56,597 bases of DNA from an uncultured Clostridium sp. (GCA_900555075.1 USJO01000003.1:1-56597); one strand, 5' to 3'. Numbered from the stretch's first letter, positions 14,498-24,656 are shown. A program made the numbers and translations. Notes: generated by a model from the letters alone, not told the origin.

Positions 14498-15379
14498 TTA
14501 TGCTCTTGGATGAGCTTTTCTATATATATCTTTTATACTATCATCTTGAAACTGCATATATACTTGTGTTGAAGATATATCTGAATGTCCAAGCATTGTT
14601 TGTATTGACTTTAAATCTGCTCCATTTTGCAATAAGTGAGTTGCAAATGAGTGTCTTAATACGTGTGGTGTAATGTCTTTAGTAATGTGGGCTTGTTCTT
14701 TATAATATTTTATTATTTTCCAAAAGCCTTGCCTAGTTAATCTTCTGCCATTTACATTTACAAATAGAGCTTGCTCTTTGTCATCTTTTATAATGTTTGG
14801 TCTAGCTGTTATTATATATTCTTTTAGAGCTTGTAAAGACATTTTTCCCAATGGAATTATTCTTTGTTTATTTTCGTTTTTACATATTACAGAAGAATTT
14901 TCTAAATCTATATCATCTATATTTAATGATATAATTTCAGTAACCCTCATTCCTGTAGCATAAGCAATTTCTAACATTGCTTTGTCACGTATACTTTTTA
15001 AATCTTCTCCACGTGGTTGTTCAAGTAATAATGAAACTTCTTGTGAAGATAGAACATTAGGGGCTTTTTTCTCTATTTTTGGTGATTGGATACCTCTTGT
15101 TGGATCTTCTTTTGCAATTTTATTTTTTACCAAATATTGACAAAACAATCTAATTGATGCCAAATGTCTTGAGATTGTGGATGCTTTTTTATTTAAACTA
15201 TTTAAATATTCTAAATAATTTATTATATCTTCATGTTTTAAATTTGTATAATTTACATTATTTTCATTTAAATATTCTTTATATTGATAAATGTCTCTTT
15301 GATATGATTCTAAAGTATTTTTTGATAGTTTTTTATCTACTTCTATAAATTCTAAAAAGTTGTTAATATCTTTATCCAT
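14498..15379 (-). CDS. xerD: Xer-family tyrosine recombinase, XerD-like
   Basis: 293 aa, close to the usual 298. Core-binding domain 1-100; catalytic Arg145 (GMRVTE), Lys in the beta-hairpin near 171, His239 and Arg242 (PHVLRHS), His265 (LGHSD), Tyr274. HVLRHSFATHLL and LGHSDISSTQVY are very XerD-like, so this is the better candidate for the housekeeping XerD. AAAGGGAG precedes the ATG. It points toward the other xer gene, with the YneA-like gene between. Confidence 0.9.
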   Translation of the reverse strand: MDKDINNFLEFIEVDKKLSKNTLESYQRDIYQYKEYLNENNVNYTNLKHEDIINYLEYLNSLNKKASTISRHLASIRLFCQYLVKNKIAKEDPTRGIQSPKIEKKAPNVLSSQEVSLLLEQPRGEDLKSIRDKAMLEIAYATGMRVTEIISLNIDDIDLENSSVICKNENKQRIIPLGKMSLQALKEYIITARPNIIKDDKEQALFVNVNGRRLTRQGFWKIIKYYKEQAHITKDITPHVLRHSFATHLLQNGADLKSIQTMLGHSDISSTQVYMQFQDDSIKDIYRKAHPRA

Positions 15380-15461
15380 TTTTTGCTCCCTTTCGTAAAC
15401 ATAATTTATGTTATAGTTATATCAAATAAACATAAAAAAGTAAATAGATTTTATAAATATT

Positions 15462-16865
15462 TTAAAAAAATTTTTTCCCTTTTAAATACCATTTGTGTTC
15501 TGATATTATTTTCACTTCTATTACTTGGCCTATAAGGCTTTCATGCCCTTCGAAATTTACTACTTTGTTAGTATTGGTTCTTCCTGTAAGCATCTTTGAA
15601 TTGCTTTTACTGAAACCTTCTACTAATATTTTTTGTATTGTTCCAATGTATTTTTTGTTGTTACTTTCAACTTGCTCTTCAAATAATTTTTTTAACCTAT
15701 CAAATCTTGTGTGTTTAATTTCTTCTGGAATCTGCTCCTCCATTTTATCTGCAGGTGTTCCTTTTCGTTTTGAATATATAAACATAAATATTTGTTCAAA
15801 ATTAACTTTTCTAACAACATCTAGAGTGTTTTCAAAGTCCTCTTCTGTCTCTCCTGGGAAGCCAACTATTATGTCTGTTGAAAATAAGGCTTCTGGTATT
15901 TCGTTTTTTATCTTATTAGCTAGATTTAAATACTGTTCTTTTGTATATTTTCTATTCATTTTCTTTAAAATCTGTGTACTTCCAGATTGTAAAGGCAGAT
16001 GAATTAATCTAGATACTTTAGGGCTTTCCTTTATTGCTTGTATAACATCATTTGTAAAATCTTTGGGATGTGGAGATATAAATTTTATAACTTCAATTCC
16101 CTTGATTTCATTTACTGCTCGTAACAAATCTGCAAAAGAGGTTATAGAATTTGATTTGCCTTCTTCTTTTTCAATTTTCATATATGAGTTTACATTTTGA
16201 CCTAGTAATGTTACTTCTTTATATCCTTCCCTTGCAAGCTCTTCTATTTCTTTAATTATGTCTTCTGGATTTCTGCTTCTCTCTCTTCCTCTTACATATG
16301 GAACTATACAATATGAGCAAAAATTGTTACAGCCATACATAATGGTTACAGAAGCGGATTTATTGCTATTTCTCTTTATTGGCAATCCTTCATATATTTC
16401 ACCATCTATGTCTAAAATGTCTTTTACCTTGTTCTTCTCAAAAATAACTTCATATAAATCTTCTGGGAATTTATGTAGAGTGTGTGTTCCAAATATAATG
16501 TCTACATATGGATAGCTTTCTTTTATTTTCTCTTGCATATGTTTTTCCTGCATCATACAACCACATACTGCAATTATACTATTATTTTTTTGTTTTATTT
16601 TTTTTAGTTCTCCAACTTTTCCAAATAATTTTTCCTCGGCATTTTCCCTAACACAGCAAGTGTTTAGTACATAAATGTCGGCAACTTTATCATCTTTGGC
16701 TAATTTATAGCCCATATTTTCTAGCATACCTGCTATTTTTTCAGAATCATTTTCATTTAGTTGGCACCCCATTGTAAGTATATTATAATATTTTTCTTTA
16801 CCTCTTAACAAATCTTTTACTTTTTCTATGTATTGTTTTTGTTTTTCTATTATTTCCTTGTTCAA
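15462..16865 (-). CDS. miaB: tRNA-2-methylthio-N6-dimethylallyladenosine synthase MiaB
   Basis: 467 aa. N-terminal methylthiotransferase domain with the three auxiliary cluster cysteines (TMGCQLNE, NTCCVRE, CGCMMQ), radical-SAM motif CNNFCSYC near 180, and a C-terminal TRAM domain. It methylthiolates i6A37 of tRNAs reading UNN codons. Starts at TTG 16865, 8 nt after AGGAGG; no better ATG lies upstream. Confidence 0.95.
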   Translation of the reverse strand: MNKEIIEKQKQYIEKVKDLLRGKEKYYNILTMGCQLNENDSEKIAGMLENMGYKLAKDDKVADIYVLNTCCVRENAEEKLFGKVGELKKIKQKNNSIIAVCGCMMQEKHMQEKIKESYPYVDIIFGTHTLHKFPEDLYEVIFEKNKVKDILDIDGEIYEGLPIKRNSNKSASVTIMYGCNNFCSYCIVPYVRGRERSRNPEDIIKEIEELAREGYKEVTLLGQNVNSYMKIEKEEGKSNSITSFADLLRAVNEIKGIEVIKFISPHPKDFTNDVIQAIKESPKVSRLIHLPLQSGSTQILKKMNRKYTKEQYLNLANKIKNEIPEALFSTDIIVGFPGETEEDFENTLDVVRKVNFEQIFMFIYSKRKGTPADKMEEQIPEEIKHTRFDRLKKLFEEQVESNNKKYIGTIQKILVEGFSKSNSKMLTGRTNTNKVVNFEGHESLIGQVIEVKIISEHKWYLKGKKFF

Positions 16866-17007
16866 TTTTTAAACCTCCTAAAGTATAGCACTTAATAATT
16901 ATTATAACATATTTATGTACATTTTTACAATAATTTGAATACATTAAGACTATTAAAGGAAGCATTTACTTGAAACTGGTGGGATTTAGACATTATTTAA
17001 AAATAAT

Positions 17008-17881
17008 CTATAATGTATTTAAATTTTCTATTAGATTTTTATATTTTACAAAGAATAGCTCTTTGTCAGTGTAAAGTACCGCTTTTTGCAAATCTTTAAT
17101 TAACATATATATCTTATTTATCTTAAATTCTTTGTTTTTAGAATATTCAGTATCGTTTAGTATAATTAGAAATGCATTTTCAGCTTCTGTAAGGCTTGTT
17201 ATGCTACTATTCCAGTCATCTTGTGTAATAAAGGAATATGTAGCAAGTATGTGATATTTTGTGTTTTCCAAATTAAATTTTTGTTTTTCAGAAGATAATA
17301 TATTTACAAATTTTGGTATATATGAATATAAATTTGTTAAATTTGTTAATGTTGTTGCCTTATCTTCGTTTTTGATGGATATTATTGTTTTATTAATTAA
17401 ATCACTAGTAGATATTATATCGTCATTAGAAACATTACATTTGTATAACTCTAACATCATTACGCTCCACGAAGCATTTATTAATTCTATTTGGCTCTTC
17501 ATAAAATCCCAGTCTATATCTTCTGTGTTAGATTTTAAGATACTGTTGGGTTGCATATTAGTCATGGCTATTTGTTTTTCTTCGTTATTTTTTTCTTGTG
17601 ATTGCGATTCTCCTTCTTGTGATTTTGAAGAAGATTCTTGTGTGTTATTTTGCGAAGTTTTTGGTTGATTTGCTTTTTGTGGTGTTTTTATTTCTTCATA
17701 CATAATTGAATAATTGTATAATGAGATGTTGTTTAATTTATTTACCATTTCTATTATTTTATAGCCGAAATATTCGACTTTATCAGTAATTTTGTCTTTA
17801 TCATAATTATTATCTTCTGTAGAATTACTACATCCGAACTAAAAAGAGTATACATATTAAAATGATTAAAACTTTCTTCAA
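17008..17881 (-). pseudogene. Putative lipoprotein with a frameshift at the lipobox
   Basis: The long frame (17008-17748, 246 aa) has no signal sequence and begins with no ribosome site. Upstream, the same frame continues back to GCSNSTEDNN at about 17834, and a TTG at 17881 with AGGTGA opens a typical signal peptide KKVLIILICILFLV in the neighbouring frame. Removing one base in the short stretch near 17835-17838 would fuse them into a lipoprotein with lipobox L-V-G-C. The mature part is a Ser/Gln/Glu-rich linker then a helical domain with regularly spaced Asn/Leu helices. Family unknown. Confidence 0.65.
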
Positions 17882-17982
17882 AACAATTCACCTGTATCTA
17901 GTATTTCCGAAAACTTACATCTTATTCTATGTATAACTTAAATGCTGTACACAAATAATATTTTATATGAAAGGATTTTGAT

Positions 17983-18264
17983 ATGGGTGTTATAATCAAG
18001 CTATATAGTAATAAAAAAAATGAAATACAAAAGTTCTTAAATGAGTTTTATAATGATAATATACCGTTAGATAATGATTTACTTTGGGAACATTGCTTTA
18101 ATAACCCTATTGAGAGTACTGATATTATTGGAGTTTTTATTGATAATAATGAGACTTTTAATATTAATATGTGGGTTAGTTTGGATGAAGGTTTCTTTAT
18201 AAATGTGACTGATTTTAACGCAGATAAAATAATAAGGTACCTTTTTGAAAGGTACCCATATTAA
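17983..18264 (+). CDS. Hypothetical protein on the minority strand
   Basis: 93 aa, acidic and soluble, with GAAAGGA before ATG 17983. Contains LWEHCFNNP and VSLDEGFFINV, no recognised domain. It is one of only three plus-strand genes in the right-hand 42 kb and ends 7 nt from the oppositely directed zinc-ribbon gene. A 9-bp perfect hairpin (18236-18256) lies in its last codons and may terminate transcription from either side. Confidence 0.55.
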   Translation: MGVIIKLYSNKKNEIQKFLNEFYNDNIPLDNDLLWEHCFNNPIESTDIIGVFIDNNETFNINMWVSLDEGFFINVTDFNADKIIRYLFERYPY

Positions 18265-18271
18265 GTATTTG

Positions 18272-18754
18272 TTACTCTTCTTTATTTTCATTATCGTCTT
18301 TTATTTCTTCCTTTAAGTCCTTTTTTACATCTTCTGCAACTTCTTCTTTTCCAGGAGCCACCTCTCCGTTTTCTAACTTTTCCAATGCCTCTTTTTTAAC
18401 ATCAGTTTCTTGCTCTTGTTTTTCTCCACATTTTGGGCAGAAGACTGCTCCTCTTTCTATTTCTGCTCCACATTTACTACATAACCTTTTTTGATTTAAT
18501 TTTAATATTTCTAATCTTGCATCTTCTATTTCTTTAGATAGTTCATCTATCTTTGAACATTCTTCTTCTAAATCTACTTCTATATCTATGTTTTCCTCTC
18601 TTATATGTTTTTCATATACCTTCTTTCCTATTTCTTCATACATATCCGTAATTTTACCTTTGTTTTCATTAATTTTTAATTTTAATTTTGTTTCCCTTGC
18701 TATTTTTCCTGTTGTTTCACTTGTTTTCCTACTTAAATCACTAAAAAAGCCCAT
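18272..18754 (-). CDS. Zinc-ribbon protein with coiled coil
   Basis: 160 aa. Residues 1-90 are helical and heptad-like; a zinc ribbon CSKCGAEIERGAVFCPKCG follows near 92-110; the tail after 115 is extremely Glu/Lys-rich. Proteins of this layout are common in Firmicutes and of unknown role. GGAAGGAA precedes ATG 18754. Confidence 0.8.
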   Translation of the reverse strand: MGFFSDLSRKTSETTGKIARETKLKLKINENKGKITDMYEEIGKKVYEKHIREENIDIEVDLEEECSKIDELSKEIEDARLEILKLNQKRLCSKCGAEIERGAVFCPKCGEKQEQETDVKKEALEKLENGEVAPGKEEVAEDVKKDLKEEIKDDNENKEE

Positions 18755-18819
18755 ATTAATTCCTTCCTTTCTAATTATATATCATTATTATATTCTATCC
18801 AAAGTGATTTGTAAATATT

Positions 18820-19806
18820 CTAGTCTTCAAATTTTGGATTTCTTGTCATTAAATCCAAAATTGCTTGTTTTGCATCTAATCCTTCAAACAAAACTTTATA
18901 TACTGCGTTTACGATTGGCATTTCAACTTCATACTTCTGTGAAAGTTTATATGCAGTCCTTATATTATCAATACTTTCTATTGTCATTCCTATTTCTTGT
19001 TTTGCTTCTTCAATAGTTTTACCTTGACCAACAAGTATTCCTGCTTGTCTGTTTCTACTGTGATTGCTCATACAAGTTACTATCAAATCTCCAAGTCCTG
19101 TTAAACCATATATTGTTTTGGGTTGTCCACCCATTTTTATACTTAATTTAGCCATTTCTGAAAGTCCTCTTGTAAGTAATGCTGCAAATGTATTATCTCC
19201 TAATTTTAGCCCTGTTATTGCTCCTGCACAAAATGCTATTATATTTTTCAAAGCCCCGCCTAGTTCTGCTCCTTTTAGGTCGTATGATGTATAAATTCTA
19301 AGAGCCTCATTCATAAAAGTATTTTGAACATCTTCTAATAGTTTGTCATCTTTTGAAGCTATAACTAGTGCAGTTGGTATTTCAAGAGACACTTCTTCAG
19401 CATGACTTGGACCTGACAAGCCTCCTATTTTACAGTTTGGTAGTTCCTCTTCAACTACTTCGTTTAGAGTATATAACGTTGATTCTTCAAATCCTTTTGA
19501 GCATATAATAATTTGTTGACTTGTAACATATTGTTTGAATTTTTGAATCGTTTCTCTTACAAATTTTGATGGTGTTACTATAAGTAACATTTCTGTTCCT
19601 TCAATGGCTGTTTTGAAGTCTGTTGTACAAAGTACACCGTCTGGAATTGTTGCTAGAGGTAGAAATTTGCATTTTTTTTCATTATTTATTAAGTCTGCTT
19701 CTTCTTTAGAATATGACCACATTTTCACATTGTTCCCTAAATGAGCTAAATGTATTCCAAGAGCTGTTCCCCAACTCCCACTACCAATTATTGAAATATT
19801 TTTCAT
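18820..19806 (-). CDS. gpsA: NAD(P)H-dependent glycerol-3-phosphate dehydrogenase
   Basis: 328 aa from ATG 19806 (a TTG two codons upstream is possible). N-terminal Rossmann motif GSGSWGTALG, SGPSHAEEV, catalytic-Lys region GALKNIIAF, and GLTGLGDL. Makes sn-glycerol-3-phosphate from DHAP, the substrate for the PlsY enzyme encoded 18 nt upstream; together with der they form an operon for membrane lipid synthesis and ribosome assembly seen in many Firmicutes. Confidence 0.96.
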   Translation of the reverse strand: MKNISIIGSGSWGTALGIHLAHLGNNVKMWSYSKEEADLINNEKKCKFLPLATIPDGVLCTTDFKTAIEGTEMLLIVTPSKFVRETIQKFKQYVTSQQIIICSKGFEESTLYTLNEVVEEELPNCKIGGLSGPSHAEEVSLEIPTALVIASKDDKLLEDVQNTFMNEALRIYTSYDLKGAELGGALKNIIAFCAGAITGLKLGDNTFAALLTRGLSEMAKLSIKMGGQPKTIYGLTGLGDLIVTCMSNHSRNRQAGILVGQGKTIEEAKQEIGMTIESIDNIRTAYKLSQKYEVEMPIVNAVYKVLFEGLDAKQAILDLMTRNPKFED

Positions 19807-19824
19807 ATACAAATTTTTCCTTTC

Positions 19825-20439
19825 CTATTTTTTAAGTGATAATTTATTCTCTGTTCCATTTTTTAGCCTTGAAATATTTGTTCTGTGATTAAATACTACA
19901 AGAGCTCCTATTAGTATACTTATAATTTTTGCGCCCATATTATCAACCATAAATATTGTTAAGATAGGAAATAGTATTGCTGCTAAAATTGACCCTAAAG
20001 ATACCCATCTTGTAAATGCCATAATAGTTAGTGCAAACACTAAGCATATTAGACCAATTTGTGGGTTTACTATTAATAATACTCCAAGTGAAGTTGCAAC
20101 ACCCTTTCCACCTTTAAATCCATAGTATATTGGATATGTGTGACCTATTATAGCCATAAGACCTGCCAAGTATTTTAGAATTTCTAAATCTGTCTCAGTC
20201 CAAATTTTGGCTACAAGCATTGCCAATAAAACTGAAACAACACCCTTTAGCATGTCACAAATCAATGTTAAAATGGCTGCTTTTTTTCCTACTGTCCTTA
20301 GTACATTTGTCGTTCCTGCATTTTTACTTCCTCTTTCCCTTAAATCAAACCCTGCAAATTTTTTACTAAAGATTATTGCAAAATTTATACTTCCTATTAA
20401 ATATGCTACTAATGCTACTAATATATATACTGCTGACAT
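19825..20439 (-). CDS. plsY: Acyl-phosphate:glycerol-3-phosphate acyltransferase
   Basis: 204 aa integral membrane protein with five to six spans. The three PlsY motifs are visible: GSINFA near 16, GSKNAGTTNVLRT near 37, and GGKGVATS near 108. First acylation step of phosphatidic acid synthesis, using the gpsA product. Ribosome site GGAGGG upstream. Confidence 0.95.
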   Translation of the reverse strand: MSAVYILVALVAYLIGSINFAIIFSKKFAGFDLRERGSKNAGTTNVLRTVGKKAAILTLICDMLKGVVSVLLAMLVAKIWTETDLEILKYLAGLMAIIGHTYPIYYGFKGGKGVATSLGVLLIVNPQIGLICLVFALTIMAFTRWVSLGSILAAILFPILTIFMVDNMGAKIISILIGALVVFNHRTNISRLKNGTENKLSLKK

Positions 20440-20471
20440 ATCTTTTCCCTCCTTAAAATTAATCTAATAAA

Positions 20472-21800
20472 TTATATTTCCTTTTCTCCTTTTTCTCTTG
20501 AAATTATTCTAACTGGTGTTCCTTCTAAATCAAAATTCCTTCTAATTTGATTTACCAAATATCTTTCATATGAAAAATGAAAAAGTTCTTTATTGTTTAC
20601 AAATATTACAAACGTTGGTGGCTTTGTTTGTGCTTGTGTTGCATATAATATTTTTAATCTTTTTCCTTTGTCTGTTGGTGGTTGAACAACTGCTATTGCT
20701 TCATTTATTACTTGATTTAATGTTGCTGTTGGTATTCTCATTGCATTATTATTTGCCACCTTTTTTATCAAGTTAAATAATTTATCTACTCTTTGTCCAG
20801 TTTTTGCTGAAATAAATATTATTGGTGCATAAGTTAAATAACTTAGTTTATTATACACTTCTTTTTTATATTTTTCTAGTGTTCCGGTTTCCTTTTCATA
20901 TTCATCCCATTTATTAACAACTAGTATAACACCTTTTCCTGCTTCGTGTGCTTCTCCTGCGATTTTTGCGTCTTGCTCTGTTACGCCCTCTGTTGCATCT
21001 ATTAAAACTAAACATACATCTGCTCTTTCTACTGCTAATATTGAACGCATAATACTATATTTTTCTATGTTTTCATTTACTTTACTCTTTCTTCTTATTC
21101 CAGCAGTATCTATAAAGTTATATTTTCCAGTGTCATTTTCAAAGTATGAATCTATTGCATCTCTAGTAGTTCCTGCAACATTGCTTACTATTACTCTATT
21201 TTCTCCCAGAATTTTATTAACTAAAGAAGATTTTCCAACATTTGGTTTTCCTATAATTGCAACATTTATTATTTCATTATCTTCTTCGTCTTCTTTTTTT
21301 TCAGGGAAATACTCATAAACAGCATCTAAAACATCTCCAATTCCTAGAGCATTTGTTGAGGATACTGGATGTGGTTCTCCTATTCCTAGGTTATAAAATT
21401 CATATAATGCTGGGTCTGTTTCTCCAAAGTTATCTGCTTTATTGCATACTAAAACAATTGGTTTTTTTGATTTTCTAAGCATTGTCGCAATTTCTAGATC
21501 TGCTGCTGTAATGCCTTGTTTTAAGTCTGTTATAAAAATTATTACATCAGAAATATTAATTGCAATATTAGCTTGTTCACGCATACCTATGTGTATTTCA
21601 TCTTCTAATTCAGGTTCTATTCCTCCTGTATCAATTAATGTAAATTTTCTTCCACGCCAATTGCTATCTGCGTATATTCTATCTCTTGTAACACCTGGAG
21701 TGTCTTCCACAATAGATAACCTTTTTCCAACTATATAATTAAAAAATGTTGATTTACCTACATTTGGTTTTCCTATAATTGCTATCATAGGTTTTGACAT
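20472..21800 (-). CDS. der: Ribosome biogenesis GTPase Der (EngA)
   Basis: 442 aa with two tandem GTPase domains, each with GKPNVGKS (near residues 10 and 183), DTAG-type G3 motifs (DTGG, DTAG), NKAD and NKWD G4 motifs, and a C-terminal KH-like domain. Needed for 50S subunit maturation. The gene starts 7 nt after the upstream oxidoreductase stop. Confidence 0.97.
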   Translation of the reverse strand: MSKPMIAIIGKPNVGKSTFFNYIVGKRLSIVEDTPGVTRDRIYADSNWRGRKFTLIDTGGIEPELEDEIHIGMREQANIAINISDVIIFITDLKQGITAADLEIATMLRKSKKPIVLVCNKADNFGETDPALYEFYNLGIGEPHPVSSTNALGIGDVLDAVYEYFPEKKEDEEDNEIINVAIIGKPNVGKSSLVNKILGENRVIVSNVAGTTRDAIDSYFENDTGKYNFIDTAGIRRKSKVNENIEKYSIMRSILAVERADVCLVLIDATEGVTEQDAKIAGEAHEAGKGVILVVNKWDEYEKETGTLEKYKKEVYNKLSYLTYAPIIFISAKTGQRVDKLFNLIKKVANNNAMRIPTATLNQVINEAIAVVQPPTDKGKRLKILYATQAQTKPPTFVIFVNNKELFHFSYERYLVNQIRRNFDLEGTPVRIISREKGEKEI

Positions 21801-21806
21801 TACATA

Positions 21807-23054
21807 TCACTTCCCTTCCTTAAGCATTGACATTGCGGCCTTCTTTCCTGTCGCAATTGCTCTACATACTGACGATTTTGCCTCTACCAAATCTCCTCCT
21901 GCATATACATTTGGGATGTTTGTTCTATAATTTTCATCAACAATACATAAACCATTTTCTGTTTTTATTCCCATACTATTTAGTAAATTTTCATCTGCTT
22001 TAGAGCCAATTGCAAATATAATTGTATTTGCCTTCATTATAAAATTAGAGCCTTCTATATCAATTACTTTTTTGTCTTCATTTCTAGTTTTTATACACTC
22101 AACTTCAGTTATTTTACCATTTTTTATATTTGCATTAATGACTTTTGTATTTTCTATTATTTGAACTCCATCGTTTATTGCATCTTCAATTTCTACCTTC
22201 CTTGCTGGCATTGATTTCAAATTTCTTCTATATAATATGTATACCTCTGTTGCTCCCATTCTAATAGCTACTCTTGCTACATCTGTTGCAACATTTCCTC
22301 CGCCAATTACAATTGTAATTCCTAGATTTTTAACAAATTTACCTTTGTTATAATCTTTTAAAAAAGTATCAGCATCATATATATTTTTTGCTTTTTCTTG
22401 TGTTAGTTCATATTTCGTTTGCTTTTGGGCTCCTAGTCCCAAGAAAATATCATCATATCCTTGTTTTTTTAAATCTTCAATTGTTATGTTTTTTCCAAGT
22501 TCGATACCTGTTTTAATAGTTATACCAATACTTTTAATTTTTTTTATTAATTCATCTACCGTTGTTTTAGATAATCTAAAGTCAGGTATTCCATAATGTA
22601 GTATTCCACCACATATATCCTCTTTTTCAAATATAGTTACATTGCAACCTGATTTTCTTAAATGAATAGCACAGGTCAACCCTGCTGGTCCTGAGCCAAT
22701 AATAGCAATTTTCTTATTTGAAATATTTTCAATGTTAATTATATAATCTATATTATTTTGTTTAGCCCAATTATCTGTAAAGTTTTCTAAATTACTTATT
22801 TGTACAGCGTTTCCTTTTATACCTTTTACGCATTTACTCATACATTGTTCTTCTGTTGGGCATACTTTACTACAAATTTCACTCATCAAATTATTTTCTT
22901 GTAATATGCTATATGCCTGATGAAATTTTTTTTGTTTTATTTGATTAATAAACTCTGGAATATTTGTTGCTATTGGGCAACCTGTTCTACACATTGGTTT
23001 TTTGCAGTTTAAACATTCATTGGCTTGTTTTAATATTTCTTCTATATCTTCCAA
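21807..23054 (-). CDS. NAD(P)H-dependent flavin oxidoreductase, GltD-like
   Basis: 415 aa. N-terminal iron-sulfur region with CLNCKKPMCRTGCP and CSKVCP clusters, FAD-binding IGSGPAGLTCA near 118, NAD(P)-binding VIGGGNVATDVA near 250, and C-terminal YAGGDL. It resembles the small subunit of glutamate synthase, but no large subunit is nearby, so it may serve another acceptor (as in NfnB/SudA-like proteins). GAGGAG site. Confidence 0.85.
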   Translation of the reverse strand: MEDIEEILKQANECLNCKKPMCRTGCPIATNIPEFINQIKQKKFHQAYSILQENNLMSEICSKVCPTEEQCMSKCVKGIKGNAVQISNLENFTDNWAKQNNIDYIINIENISNKKIAIIGSGPAGLTCAIHLRKSGCNVTIFEKEDICGGILHYGIPDFRLSKTTVDELIKKIKSIGITIKTGIELGKNITIEDLKKQGYDDIFLGLGAQKQTKYELTQEKAKNIYDADTFLKDYNKGKFVKNLGITIVIGGGNVATDVARVAIRMGATEVYILYRRNLKSMPARKVEIEDAINDGVQIIENTKVINANIKNGKITEVECIKTRNEDKKVIDIEGSNFIMKANTIIFAIGSKADENLLNSMGIKTENGLCIVDENYRTNIPNVYAGGDLVEAKSSVCRAIATGKKAAMSMLKEGK

Positions 23055-23111
23055 CTATTTAAATCTCCTCTTCATAGTTTTTAACATATATATTATATAT
23101 TCTTTTGCATA

Positions 23112-23142
23112 AAAAAATCAAGATATTTTGGAAAATATCTTG
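23112..23142 (-). terminator. Terminator after nadD
   Basis: Perfect 11-bp stem CAAGATATTTT / AAAATATCTTG around GG, followed on the minus strand by seven T. Confidence 0.85.
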
Positions 23143-23150
23143 TTCTTAGC

Positions 23151-23726
23151 CTAAATATATATTCCATTTTCAACTATATATTTTATTGTTTCTTTGCATA
23201 ACCATTTATCAACATTTTGATGTTCTTGTATCATTTTTCTAATTTGTGTAGAGCTTATACTTTGCATCTTTTCTGGCATATAATATACTAAATTATCTAA
23301 TTTTATATTTTTATCTGTTTTAAATCTTTGAATCACAATGAATTTGTATTTTTTTATAATTTGATTATACTCTTTCCAACTTGGCATCTTTTTGAAATTG
23401 TCTGAGCCCATTATGAAAAATATATTAGCAATTTTATCATATTTATCATATATTAACTTAAAAGTGTCAACTGCATATAGTGTATTAGTATGCATACAAG
23501 CAATATCTTCAACACCTAAAGCTTTTTGCCCTTTGCAAGCAATTGTTAGCATATTATATCTATGTATTGCTGGTACTAGGTTTTGCTTTTTGTAGTAATT
23601 GCCTACTGGAACAAAAATTACTTTGTCTACAATTCCACTTTCAATTAGATTTTTTGCAAGACTAATATGTATATTGGTTGGTGGATTAAAGCAACCACCA
23701 AAAAATCCTATTTTCTCTTTCTTCAT
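23151..23726 (-). CDS. nadD: Nicotinate-nucleotide adenylyltransferase
   Basis: 191 aa. GGCFNPPTNIH at 9-19 is the nucleotidyltransferase (H/T)xGH-type signature and SSTQIRKMI near 157 is the ISSTxIR motif. Converts nicotinate mononucleotide to deamido-NAD. Its start overlaps the upstream kinase-like stop by 4 nt. Confidence 0.92.
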   Translation of the reverse strand: MKKEKIGFFGGCFNPPTNIHISLAKNLIESGIVDKVIFVPVGNYYKKQNLVPAIHRYNMLTIACKGQKALGVEDIACMHTNTLYAVDTFKLIYDKYDKIANIFFIMGSDNFKKMPSWKEYNQIIKKYKFIVIQRFKTDKNIKLDNLVYYMPEKMQSISSTQIRKMIQEHQNVDKWLCKETIKYIVENGIYI

Positions 23727-24208
23727 AATACAAAATCCTTTGCCTTTTGCTCTAAATCCTTCAAAGTTCCATTGTTTTCTATTATATAGTCATATTTATA
23801 GTTATATACATTTCCATCTGATGTATTACTTTTAATTAGCTCTACTCGTGGATTTATTATTAATAATGTTTTAGCATTTAAAGCTTCTTTTATCTTTTTT
23901 ATTTCGTCTATTTCTCTTATATGTATAAATAAATATTTTGAATTGCTCATAATAAATTCTTTATATTTTTTTTGTATATATTTGAAGGGTGCATCATTAT
24001 AATCGATACTTATTTTCTTTAAGTCTACTAATAGTTTTCTGCTTTTTTCATCTTTTTCTCCATTCCAACCTACTAGAATTTTTGCAGCTTCTTTTACTTT
24101 ATCTACTGATGATATATTTGTTACTTTTGCAAATTCTGAACAATATTCTACAAAAGTATCTTTACCAGAACCTCCGGTACCATTAATTATAATTACTTGT
24201 TTGTCCAT
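23723..24208 (-). CDS. Predicted P-loop nucleotide/nucleoside kinase
   Basis: 161 aa from ATG 24208 (AAGGA 8 nt upstream; a TTG three codons earlier is less likely). Walker A GTGGSGKDTF near 10-19 and a HIRE segment typical of lid/substrate motifs in small P-loop kinases. Substrate not identifiable. Coupled to nadD, so a role in cofactor or nucleotide metabolism is plausible. Confidence 0.7.
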   Translation of the reverse strand: MDKQVIIINGTGGSGKDTFVEYCSEFAKVTNISSVDKVKEAAKILVGWNGEKDEKSRKLLVDLKKISIDYNDAPFKYIQKKYKEFIMSNSKYLFIHIREIDEIKKIKEALNAKTLLIINPRVELIKSNTSDGNVYNYKYDYIIENNGTLKDLEQKAKDFVL

Positions 24209-24275
24209 CTTTATCAATCCTTATATCTTTTTACTAAATCAAAGTGGAACAATATGCTTGTCCCACTCTTTTGCT

Positions 24276-24617
24276 TTAAACTTTTTTCCAAAACCAGTCC
24301 AGACTGTTATCAATACTTTTCTTCTTGTAGAATTTGCTTGCTATATCGTCTACCCAAAGGTATGCAAAGAATGATATAAATATCATTACACAGTCAATTG
24401 CAATACAGTTAATTAGTGTATGATAGTATATTTCATATAGGTCTTCTGTTAAGTTTGCTAATTGTATACTGTGTACTGCTACAAGGATCAAGTAAGCAAA
24501 TAAAGCAAATGCTGGAACATATGTCTTTTTTACCTCTTTACCTAAAAAAATCAATAATACTGTTGCAAGTGTAAGTAGCAATAGTGTAATTGGCTCAGAT
24601 ATATTAAAAACAAACAT
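24276..24617 (-). CDS. Small integral membrane protein
   Basis: 113 aa with three spans (about 9-26, 33-55, 66-90), basic C-terminus ending DWFWKKV. No family recognised. AAAAGGAGG precedes the ATG; it lies between glmM and the kinase-like gene. Confidence 0.75.
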   Translation of the reverse strand: MFVFNISEPITLLLLTLATVLLIFLGKEVKKTYVPAFALFAYLILVAVHSIQLANLTEDLYEIYYHTLINCIAIDCVMIFISFFAYLWVDDIASKFYKKKSIDNSLDWFWKKV

Positions 24618-24656
24618 ACTCTTCCCTCCTTTTCTTTTGTGGGTATCACCCTAAAA

